A DNA stretch of 6,160 nt, from assembly GCA_017467225.1 (NCBI GenBank), contig JAFTSR010000092.1, positions 1 to 6,160 on the forward strand, read 5' to 3'. Below, in pieces: positions 1 to 4,930 of this stretch; position 1 is the first letter of the stretch, and the number at the start of each line of letters is the position of its first letter. The notes beneath the pieces were generated by a model that searched no databases, had not been told where the DNA came from, and worked only from the letters and a program-made list of their open reading frames with translations. Origin of the DNA: Clostridia bacterium (GTDB taxonomy: Bacteria; Bacillota_A; Clostridia; Oscillospirales; CAG-272). Made by a program: the position numbers and the translations under genes.

Positions 1-129
1 GGCGTTTCGCTTGACCTTTGCTGCGTCGACGTCGAGGCGGCTATGTGCGCGCTGTCCGAGTTGGACGGTCGCGCGGTGGACGAGGACATCGTCAACGAGA
101 TTTTTGCTCACTTTTGCGTCGGAAAATAG
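1..129 (+). CDS. mnmE: tRNA modification GTPase MnmE, C-terminal fragment
   Basis: The reading frame is open from the first base and stops with TAG at 127-129, leaving the last 42 residues of a protein that begins outside the window. The end reads ...DEDIVNEIFAHFCVGK. An FC(I/V)GK terminus after a helix of this type is the hallmark of MnmE (TrmE), whose C-terminal cysteine motif lies near the tetrahydrofolate-dependent active site. MnmE works with MnmG to install (carboxymethyl)aminomethyl groups on wobble uridine 34 of some tRNAs. Only the end of the C-terminal helical domain is visible; the G domain lies upstream of the window. mnmG often follows mnmE in Firmicutes, but here the next gene is an Xre regulator, so mnmG is not directly downstream. 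The identification rests on the conserved terminus and the preceding helix pattern. Confidence 0.9.
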   Translation, partial: GVSLDLCCVDVEAAMCALSELDGRAVDEDIVNEIFAHFCVGK

Positions 130-130
130 G

Positions 131-190
131 CGATACAACTGACAGTTGTATCGGAAAAGCCTGTTTTTTGATCGATACAACGGACAGTCG
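131..190. promoter_or_regulatory. Operator-like repeat array (GATACAAC sites)
   Basis: Bases 131-153 form a perfect inverted repeat: CGATACAACT, spacer GAC, then AGTTGTATCG. A second, one-sided copy at 173-190 repeats CGATACAAC-GACAGT; over the 15-base core (132-146 versus 174-188) 14 bases match. A third, degenerate GATACAA half-site at 213-219 overlaps the -10 of the promoter. The cores start 42 and 39 bases apart, close to four helical turns. Symmetric, phased sites between a stop codon and a regulator gene usually bind a dimeric repressor, so autoregulation by the Xre protein encoded just downstream is the simplest inference. The 131-153 repeat could also fold as an RNA hairpin ending mnmE transcripts, but no T-tract follows it directly (the T-run is at 163-169). 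Confidence 0.6.
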
Positions 191-191
191 C

Positions 192-220
192 TGGATTTTT
201 TCGCTCCTGTGTGATACAAT
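192..220 (+). promoter_or_regulatory. Extended -10 promoter of the cysteine-repeat Xre gene
   Basis: The -10 hexamer TACAAT (215-220) is preceded by TGA (212-214), giving a TGn extended -10. A weak -35 (TGGATT, 192-197, three of six consensus bases) sits 17 bases upstream. The expected transcription start is near 227, leaving a leader of about 50 bases. The -10 lies within the third GATACAA half-site, so a protein bound there would compete with RNA polymerase. Confidence 0.55.
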
Positions 221-226
221 GATGGC

Positions 227-244
227 AAGATAAGCGCTTATTTT
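227..244. promoter_or_regulatory. Palindrome at the predicted transcription start
   Basis: ATAAGCGCTTAT (230-241) is a perfect 12-bp palindrome. It extends to 227-244 with one mismatched pair and lies at the expected transcription start or early leader. It is unrelated in sequence to the GATACAA array, so it could be a second operator. A short leader hairpin followed by Ts is the alternative reading. No binding protein can be named from sequence. Confidence 0.35.
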
Positions 245-278
245 TCGATTACTTACCATCTAACCTTGAGGAGGAACC

Positions 279-1004
279 ATGAACATTCAGGAAAACATTT
301 CAAACAACCTCAAAAAATACCGCCGTGAGCGCGGCTTGAGCCAGGAAGCGCTGGCCGAGCAGCTGGGTGTGATCTCGCAGGCTGTCAGCAAGTGGGAATG
401 CATGCAGTCGATTCCCGACATCGAGGCGATCGTCGCGCTGTGTGAGCTTTTGGGTATCACCACCGATAAGCTGCTGCTGGATCGCGACCCCGAAGTTGTC
501 TATCAGCAGCAGGAAATTCCTGGCGAGCGCGTCGAGGTCAATATCTGTGAGACACTGCCCGACGACGGCATCCTCCGCGTGCTGCAATTCTGCGGCAAGC
601 GCCTTTTGCAGACGGATGAGCTGGATCCTAAGACGTATATTCCCCTTTGCAACGGGAAGCATGCCGGCAGCAGTTATGTTGAGGGAAATGCCAAATTTGA
701 GGGCGATATCGGTGGCGATATCAGCTGCGGAAACGTGGAGCGTATTGTCAGCTGCGAGGGTGATATTTCCTGCGGGAACATCTTTACCGTCGAGATGTGC
801 GAGGGCGACATTTCCTGTGGCAACGTGCAGAGCATCAATGCCTGCGAGGGTGACGTTTCGTGCGGAAACGTCGGCCAGATTGCCAACTGCGAGGGCGATA
901 TCGAGTGCGGCGATGTGGACGTCATTACCAATTGCGAGGGTGATATCAACTGTGCCAACGTAAATATCATCCAGAATTGCGAAGGCGATATTTGTACTGA
1001 ATAA
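279..1004 (+). CDS. Xre-family regulator with C-terminal cysteine-ladder solenoid
   Basis: This is a 241-aa protein with a clear start: ATG 279 follows GAGGAGG (268-274) at four bases. Residues about 6-65 are an Xre/Cro helix-turn-helix, with LSQEALAEQLGVISQAVSKW marking the two DNA-binding helices. Residues about 85-130 form a linker (ETLPDDGILRVLQF) of a kind I recall in clostridial HTH proteins with beta-repeat tails. From about residue 141 the chain repeats every 15 residues with the pattern C-E-G-D-I-x-C-G-N-V-x-x-I-x-x. Cysteines fall at 150, 165, 180, 195, 210, 225 and at 159, 174, 189, 204, 219, 234, plus 239, so two ladders of six would stack in a beta-solenoid. There is no signal peptide or membrane segment, so it is probably cytosolic. 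The DNA-binding role is well supported. Metal binding or thiol redox sensing by the ladders is inference. A strong terminator follows, so it is probably monocistronic. Confidence 0.9.
   Translation: MNIQENISNNLKKYRRERGLSQEALAEQLGVISQAVSKWECMQSIPDIEAIVALCELLGITTDKLLLDRDPEVVYQQQEIPGERVEVNICETLPDDGILRVLQFCGKRLLQTDELDPKTYIPLCNGKHAGSSYVEGNAKFEGDIGGDISCGNVERIVSCEGDISCGNIFTVEMCEGDISCGNVQSINACEGDVSCGNVGQIANCEGDIECGDVDVITNCEGDINCANVNIIQNCEGDICTE
699..1001 (+). repeat. 45-bp in-frame tandem repeats encoding the solenoid
   Basis: Five 15-codon units run at 753-797, 798-842, 843-887, 888-932 and 933-977. A partial unit precedes them (699-752) and another follows (978-1001). Each full unit starts with a cysteine codon followed by a Glu-Gly-Asp triplet and carries a second cysteine six residues later. 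The periodicity is clearer in protein than in DNA: the glutamate, glycine and first-cysteine codons are largely uniform while other codons vary. This points to an old duplication kept for structure rather than a recent slippage tract. Long antisense frames here are a by-product of the repeat. Confidence 0.85.
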
Positions 1005-1008
1005 AGAA

Positions 1009-1044
1009 AAAACGGCTCTGCTGCGTGTGCGGCAGGGCCGTTTT
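1009..1044 (+). terminator. Intrinsic terminator after the cysteine-repeat Xre gene
   Basis: The 16-bp stem runs from 1009-1024 (AAAACGGCTCTGCTGC) to 1029-1044, closed by the tetraloop GTGT. All positions pair, two of them as G-U. The stem begins five bases past the stop codon. The T-tract is only TTTT and belongs to the A/T-paired base of the stem. Confidence 0.85.
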
Positions 1045-1053
1045 GCGCGTGGG

Positions 1054-1091
1054 TCGCCAAATGCGCGAGAGAAAATCGCCAAACGCTCGCT
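1054..1091 (+). promoter_or_regulatory. Direct repeats upstream of the HTH-OPRT promoter
   Basis: TCGCCAAA occurs at 1054-1061 and again at 1076-1083, 22 bases apart (about two helical turns). Similarity continues into the following bases (TGCGCGAG versus CGCTCGCT). The copies lie just upstream of the -35 at 1091, a position typical for activator sites. The function is unproven; the adjacent regulator gene is the obvious candidate partner. Confidence 0.3.
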
Positions 1092-1119
1092 TGCATCAGC
1101 GCGGCACGCGTGGTATTAT
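1091..1119 (+). promoter_or_regulatory. Promoter of the HTH-OPRT/pyrF unit
   Basis: The -35 is TTGCAT (1091-1096), the spacer is 17 bases and the -10 is TATTAT (1114-1119), preceded by TGG as an extended -10. Transcription should start near 1126. This makes the in-frame GTG at 1110 an unlikely start codon, because it would lie outside the transcript. The hairpin repeat at 1159-1216 would then be in the mRNA leader or in the coding region. Confidence 0.7.
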
Positions 1120-1142
1120 ATAGTGGAGAACCGTTACAACTT

Positions 1143-2051
1143 GTGCCATCAAATTACCATAAAGTTTTTGAAAGAGAGTTTGAGGGAAAACTTTTTTCAA
1201 AAAGTTTTCCCTCAAGAAAAACACCCCTGCAAACCATCGGACAAAAAATCCGCGCCTTGCGTGCCGCCAAGCGGGTCACGCAGCAAACGCTGGCCGATGC
1301 CCTTGGCGTCGGTGCGCAAAGCGTCAGCAAATGGGAGACCGAGGTCTCTGTTCCCGATATTACACTTTTGCCCATGCTCGCTCGTTACTTCGGTATCACC
1401 ATGGACGAGCTGTTTGACTCTCGGCTTGATGCGCTGAGCGAAAAGCAGCGCATCATCCGACTGATGGTCGATCGCGGTATGCTGCGCTTCGGCAGCTTTA
1501 CGCTGCGCAGCGGACGCGTCTCGCCTTATTATGTCAGCAGCCTTGAGACGCGGGATGCGAGTGATTTGAGCAAGCTCGGCTCCTTCTTTGCGCGCGCCGT
1601 CTGGGAATATGCACCGCATACCGGGGTGCTGACTGTGCGCAGCGAGGCCGAGCTGCCCTTGGCGGTGGCCACAGGAATGATGCTATACCAAACGTACGGC
1701 GTGCAGACCGAGATTCTGACATCTGCGCAACACGCGGCAAGAGCGAATGCACGCCTGACCGTGCTGCTGTGCGACACGCTGACCTCCGGGCAAGCGCTGC
1801 GCGATACGCTGCGGCGGCTGAACCGTACGGGGGAGACGGGAAAAACTTGCGTGATCGTTTCGGTCGACCGCATGGAACGCGGGAGTCACCCAACGCTGTG
1901 TGCACGCGCCGAAATCGAGCGCGAGACGGGCGTGCCGATCGTGCCGCTGGTCAATTTCGAGGATATTGTGCAGGCGATCGCATGCGGCGTGATCGCCGGC
2001 GATGCGGATGCCATGCGAAAATACGGCGCGCAGTATGGGGAGGTCATATGA
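1143..2051 (+). CDS. HTH-OPRT fusion: Xre domain joined to degenerate orotate phosphoribosyltransferase
   Basis: Numbered from GTG 1143 (302 aa), residues about 31-92 form an Xre helix-turn-helix (GVGAQSVSKWE recognition region). Residues about 103-298 follow the PyrE order: LRFGSFTLRSGRVSPYY (114-130), VRSEAELPLA (165-174) at the pyrophosphate loop, VLLCDTLTSGQAL (207-219) at the PRPP loop and VDRMERG (241-247). PyrE normally has a lysine and glycines in the first loop (GPAYKG), an RKxxKDHG catalytic loop and two aspartates in the PRPP motif. Here the lysine and the catalytic loop are gone and one aspartate is cysteine. Orotate-side motifs remain. The protein is therefore probably a ligand-sensing regulator rather than an enzyme, comparable in logic to Bacillus PurR. 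The start is uncertain: there is no in-frame ATG before the HTH. GTG 1143 has only a distant GGAGA, GTG 1110 lies in the promoter, and CTG 1227 lacks a ribosome binding site but would place the HTH at the N-terminus. Confidence 0.8.
   Translation: MPSNYHKVFEREFEGKLFSKSFPSRKTPLQTIGQKIRALRAAKRVTQQTLADALGVGAQSVSKWETEVSVPDITLLPMLARYFGITMDELFDSRLDALSEKQRIIRLMVDRGMLRFGSFTLRSGRVSPYYVSSLETRDASDLSKLGSFFARAVWEYAPHTGVLTVRSEAELPLAVATGMMLYQTYGVQTEILTSAQHAARANARLTVLLCDTLTSGQALRDTLRRLNRTGETGKTCVIVSVDRMERGSHPTLCARAEIERETGVPIVPLVNFEDIVQAIACGVIAGDADAMRKYGAQYGEVI
1159..1216 (+). repeat. Dispersed hairpin repeat, copy 1
   Basis: This 58-bp element is in direct orientation to a second copy at 5233-5290; 48 of 58 bases match. 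Its core is a perfect 17-bp stem, TTGAGGGAAAACTTTTT (1180-1196) with 1199-1215, around a TC centre. A conserved left box, TTTTTGAAA (1165-1173), can alternatively pair with TTTCAAAAA (1195-1203). The element lies between the promoter and the HTH domain of the HTH-OPRT gene, and the reading frame passes through it without a stop. I recall similar elements scattered in clostridial genomes but cannot name the family. No transposase or clear target duplication is visible. Confidence 0.8.
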
Positions 2052-3013
2052 TGAATTTGTCAAATGCAGCAGATCGGCTGCTCGAACGTGTGGAAAAACT
2101 GCAAAATCCGTCGGTCATCGGTCTTGACCCGGTCGTCACTTCACTGCCGAGATGCTATTTTTCTTTGACGCAGCAGCTGACGGGAAGTGAAGCGGTCGGC
2201 AAGGCCTTTGCAGTGTGGGGACGGGACGTCATTGACGCGGTGTGGGACATCGTGCCTGCCGTCAAGCCGCAGATGGCGTTTTATGAGGCGTACGGTGCCG
2301 CCGGTGTGCGTGCTTTTGAGCAAACGGTCGCGTATGCCAAGGCACGCGGATTGATCGTGATCGAGGACGCCAAGAGAGGTGACATCGGTAATACGGCGCG
2401 TGCCTACGCCGACGGGCATCTCGGGCAGGTCGCAGGTATCGACGAGGAACCCTTTTCCTCCTACGACGTGGATTTTCTGACTGTCTCGCCCTTCCTTGGC
2501 AGCGATTCTCTGCAGCCGTTGATTGAAACTGCTTTGAAGCACGGCAAGGGCATTTTTGTGCTGGTCAAAACCTCCAATCCCGGCGCGGACGACGTGCAGG
2601 GCGCGCGCTGCAGCGACGGTCGGACGGTCAGCGAAATGCTGGCGGACCTTGTGGCAGCCGCCGGTGCGTGCGCTGTGGGGCGGTACGGATACACCCCCAT
2701 CGGTGCGGTGGTCGGTGCGACCTGGCCCGGGGATGCTGCCGCGCTCCGTAAACGGATGCCGCATAGCCTGCTGCTCATCCCCGGCTACGGCGCGCAGGGA
2801 GGCGATGCAGCCGGTGCTGTTGCTGCACTGGATAACCGAGGACTTGGCGGTCTGGTCAATTCCTCGCGTGGGGTGCTGTATGAGCATCTGACAGCCGAGC
2901 TGCGCCGCAGCTGCAGCCGCGAGGAGTACCGCCTACGAGTGCGTGCGGCAGCGATCGCCATGCGCGATGACCTTGCAGCAGCCATTAGCAAAAGGGAAAG
3001 CAGCACTCGGTAA
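2051..3013 (+). CDS. pyrF: Orotidine 5'-phosphate decarboxylase, type 2
   Basis: PyrF decarboxylates orotidine 5'-phosphate to UMP, the last step of de novo pyrimidine synthesis in the cytosol. The 320-aa product has the type 2 layout: GLDP (24-27), VKPQMAFYEAYG (71-82), the catalytic EDAKRGDIGNTA (105-116; D106, K108, D111), DFLTVSPFLGSDSLQPL (141-157), LVKTSNPGADDVQ (171-183), IPGYGAQGGD (243-252) for phosphate and NSSRGVLYE (270-278). No key residue is missing. GGGGAGG at 2037-2043 sits seven bases before ATG 2051; the adjacent in-frame ATG 2048 is four bases away and is the alternative. Either way the start region overlaps the upstream stop TGA (2049-2051), so the gene is translationally coupled to the HTH-OPRT gene. 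A terminator follows at once. The longer open frame upstream of 2048 is a shadow of the preceding gene. Confidence 0.95.
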   Translation: MNLSNAADRLLERVEKLQNPSVIGLDPVVTSLPRCYFSLTQQLTGSEAVGKAFAVWGRDVIDAVWDIVPAVKPQMAFYEAYGAAGVRAFEQTVAYAKARGLIVIEDAKRGDIGNTARAYADGHLGQVAGIDEEPFSSYDVDFLTVSPFLGSDSLQPLIETALKHGKGIFVLVKTSNPGADDVQGARCSDGRTVSEMLADLVAAAGACAVGRYGYTPIGAVVGATWPGDAAALRKRMPHSLLLIPGYGAQGGDAAGAVAALDNRGLGGLVNSSRGVLYEHLTAELRRSCSREEYRLRVRAAAIAMRDDLAAAISKRESSTR

Positions 3014-3014
3014 A

Positions 3015-3041
3015 AAAAGGCCGAGATCATCTCGACCTTTT
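3015..3041. terminator. Bidirectional terminator between convergent genes
   Basis: AAAAGGCCGAGA (3015-3026) pairs with 3030-3041 around a TCA loop, with one C-A mismatch at 3021/3035. On the plus strand it ends pyrF and is followed by only TTTT. On the minus strand the stem is followed by a run of seven Ts (complement of 3012-3018), a stronger signal for the convergent GDPD gene, which stops at 3047. Confidence 0.85.
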
Positions 3042-3046
3042 GAAGT

Positions 3047-4705
3047 TTATACGCGAAACGCCTCGGTGCAGAGCACGAAGGTTTGTCCCATGGGGAGGGC
3101 TTGGCGCACCGCGTAGGCTGCATAGCCGTCGCCAAGGTCGCACAGCTGCGCATTTTCGACAGGCACGCGCTCACCGCTGCGTAAAATTCCCCAAACGCTG
3201 CCGTCCTCATCGCGACAAAGCGAAAGAAACAGATGAAAATACCGTGCGGCATGGTCGGCGCAGGAGCCAAAAAATCCGCAGAGCAGCGCGTTGTCTGAAC
3301 GATGACAGGCGTCCTCCCATTGGCTGGGGTAATAATAATCGCCGCGCATCCATACGAAGGGCGGAAGTGCACGCAGCCGTGCTTGCTCGCCAAAGAGGCG
3401 ATTGACCATAACGTCCTCCAACGTGGGAACGGCGGTCTTTCCGGCCATGCGGCAAGTCAGACGGAAGAGAAACGCTTCGATGGTGGGCACGTCCGCGGGG
3501 TCTTTGATGTTCTCCCAAAGCCCGAAAATTTTGGGAATGCGCGGCAGCACCGTCTGTACGTAGTTGAGATTTGGAGGCGTTTCCCCCATAGTAATGACGG
3601 TTTGATACTCCATATCCTGCGTGTCAATCAGATTTTGCAGCATATGTGCCATGCGCTCAATGTGATAATAACCCTCGCGCGGCTTGAATTCCACCATGAC
3701 AGGGAAATAATCCTTGCCCTTGATGGCTGCCATAACGTCCTCCAGGCGGTCAACAAACTCGCCCGGATGTCGCACGCGCTCCATGGCGCGGATATCATCC
3801 CACAAAAGCTCCTCGTAAATCTGCCCGTGGGTGGTGTTGAGCATTTTATTGGTTGAAAAATCATGCATCAGAATGGGAACGCCGTCGCGCGATAGCTTGA
3901 TGTCAATTTCTGCGCCGTCCATGCCGGCTTTTTGTGCCAGGGTGACCGAGGTGACGGTATTCTCCGGATTTTCTCCTTCGTTTTGCAGTCCCTTGTGGGC
4001 GTAAACCAAAACGCGGCGGGTGATGGTGTCCGGTGGCAAACGATCAAACAGCGCGTAGGCACGCGTGGGGTGCTCGCAGATCAGCCCGTTGACACCGGCC
4101 AGCGTAGCCGGAGCGGGCGAACGATCGCCGCAGGCCGCAAACACCTGTACAAAGCGCCGCTGCAGACATTGCACGACGCGCCGACTGCAAAGTGCATCCG
4201 GCAGGATAATGGTGGCGCAGTTGGCCTCCCAAGTATCGCCGGCAAGGCGATAACAGTCACATTCCGTCTGCAGATCAGCTGCAGTCAGCGTGCGTCCGTC
4301 GATCATGCGGCGCAGCATGGGAGAGAGAAGCAGCACACGAGAGAGCAACTCTCGCTTTTGATATGGAACGCAGACGGCCGCGTCCGCAATGTGATTTTTA
4401 TGTGCAAAAGCCGCCAACGCATCGACAGTGGCGCTGTCATTCACGTAAAACACGGGAATGAAGGTGGCGGACTGTTCCAAGGCCTCCCGCAGCGTCATGA
4501 ACGCCTGACCGTCGGCTCCAAGCACGTTCAAGGACGTGTCTAAACGGAAAAAGACGTTTTGCGGATGCTCGGGCAGTATCTGATCAAAAAAGCCAGCTTG
4601 CGCGAATGTGGCAACGATCGGCGCACCGATGATACGCTCGTCCGCGCCTGCACGCCAGAGATTTTTGTGAAAGCTTTCGCAAAAGCTGCTGTATAACGGT
4701 TGCAT
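3047..4705 (-). CDS. GDPD-family protein with degenerate N-terminal half
   Basis: GDPD enzymes hydrolyse glycerophosphodiesters to glycerol-3-phosphate and an alcohol in a metal-dependent TIM barrel. ATG 4705 is chosen (552 aa) because GGAGG (4717-4713) is seven bases away; ATG 4711 would be one base from it. The catalytic domain starts near residue 233: AHKG (H237), NPENT (247-251), AEID (E266, D268), LMHD (H281) and MVEFKP (E339), the expected two histidines and three acidic metal ligands. AHKG replaces the usual AHRG. Residues about 20-225 look like a decayed barrel of the same kind: FFRLDTSLNVLGADG resembles the usual HD-loop region, and GVNGLICEHPTRAY (204-217) resembles the closing GVDGI-TD-P motif. 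That half lacks the H, E and D set. The last 55 or so residues are unassigned. There is no signal peptide or transmembrane segment, so it is probably cytosolic. The family is well supported; the substrate is unknown. Confidence 0.85.
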   Translation of the reverse strand: MQPLYSSFCESFHKNLWRAGADERIIGAPIVATFAQAGFFDQILPEHPQNVFFRLDTSLNVLGADGQAFMTLREALEQSATFIPVFYVNDSATVDALAAFAHKNHIADAAVCVPYQKRELLSRVLLLSPMLRRMIDGRTLTAADLQTECDCYRLAGDTWEANCATIILPDALCSRRVVQCLQRRFVQVFAACGDRSPAPATLAGVNGLICEHPTRAYALFDRLPPDTITRRVLVYAHKGLQNEGENPENTVTSVTLAQKAGMDGAEIDIKLSRDGVPILMHDFSTNKMLNTTHGQIYEELLWDDIRAMERVRHPGEFVDRLEDVMAAIKGKDYFPVMVEFKPREGYYHIERMAHMLQNLIDTQDMEYQTVITMGETPPNLNYVQTVLPRIPKIFGLWENIKDPADVPTIEAFLFRLTCRMAGKTAVPTLEDVMVNRLFGEQARLRALPPFVWMRGDYYYPSQWEDACHRSDNALLCGFFGSCADHAARYFHLFLSLCRDEDGSVWGILRSGERVPVENAQLCDLGDGYAAYAVRQALPMGQTFVLCTEAFRV

Positions 4706-4724
4706 CAACATACCTCCGATATTG

Positions 4725-4738
4725 TAATGAATTCATTA
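4725..4738. promoter_or_regulatory. Palindromic operator candidate over the GDPD -10
   Basis: TAATGAATTCATTA is a perfect 14-bp palindrome that shares four bases with the minus-strand -10 (4735-4740) and covers the expected transcription start. That position fits a repressor site. Short AT-rich palindromes also arise by chance, and no cognate regulator can be named. Confidence 0.45.
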
Positions 4739-4763
4739 TACCACGCATGCGGCCGGAAAGCAA
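4735..4763 (-). promoter_or_regulatory. Promoter of the GDPD gene
   Basis: Read on the minus strand, the -35 TTGCTT (4763-4758) is 17 bases from a consensus -10 TATAAT (4740-4735). TGG directly before the hexamer gives an extended -10. Transcription would start near 4728, about 23 bases before the start codon, leaving room for the GGAGG site. Confidence 0.75.
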
Positions 4764-4864
4764 GAGCTTATACATAAAAATTGCTTACTGCGATCCTCTT
4801 TCGCCATCGTCTAAGCAGAGCCCGCGAAATTTCTCATATTCGCAGATATAATCGAGGATGATAG

Positions 4865-4893
4865 TTGACAGATACTGACGGCTGTGGTATAAT
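4865..4893 (+). promoter_or_regulatory. Full-consensus promoter of the small membrane protein gene
   Basis: TTGACA (4865-4870) and TATAAT (4888-4893) are both perfect consensus with a 17-base spacer, and TGG precedes the -10. This is the strongest promoter in the window. Transcription should begin near 4900, about 31 bases before the ATG at 4931. It diverges from the GDPD promoter, with about 100 bases between the two -35 elements, in which I see no further gene. Confidence 0.85.
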
Positions 4894-4904
4894 GTTGCAA
4901 ACAA

Positions 4905-4917
4905 GCATTTCAAATGC
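4905..4917 (+). promoter_or_regulatory. Inverted repeat in the leader of the small membrane gene
   Basis: GCATTT and AAATGC flank a single C just downstream of the predicted transcription start and three bases before the ribosome binding site GAGGTG (4920-4925). As DNA it could be a small operator; as RNA a weak hairpin next to the ribosome binding site. It is short enough to be chance. Confidence 0.25.
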
Positions 4918-4930
4918 ATGAGGTGGTTAT

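Noticed and set aside
131..169. Intrinsic terminator for mnmE
   Set aside because: The inverted repeat is perfect, but the T-run starts ten bases after the stem, and the same core recurs twice as one-sided copies. This fits an operator array better than a terminator.
18..233. Arginine-rich plus-strand frame at the window start
   Set aside because: It is an out-of-frame reading of the mnmE end and crosses the operator and promoter region.
753..1001. CRISPR-like or satellite array
   Set aside because: The 45-bp periodicity is in frame within a clear coding sequence and is conserved at the protein level rather than as identical DNA repeats with spacers.
300..1096. Long minus-strand frames (260 and 140 codons) opposite the cysteine-repeat gene
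   Set aside because: They are by-products of the repetitive GC-biased codons of the plus-strand gene. They lack ribosome binding sites, and one runs through the terminator hairpin.
1769..2047. Upstream extension of the pyrF frame by about 93 codons
   Set aside because: It overlaps the HTH-OPRT gene entirely, has no family match, and a strong ribosome binding site lies right before ATG 2048/2051.
4785..4919. A 44-codon minus-strand frame with a plausible-looking sequence (ends LCLDDGERGSQ)
   Set aside because: It lies across the perfect-consensus plus-strand promoter, its start sits within the leader inverted repeat, and no ribosome binding site precedes it. A frame of this size is expected by chance.
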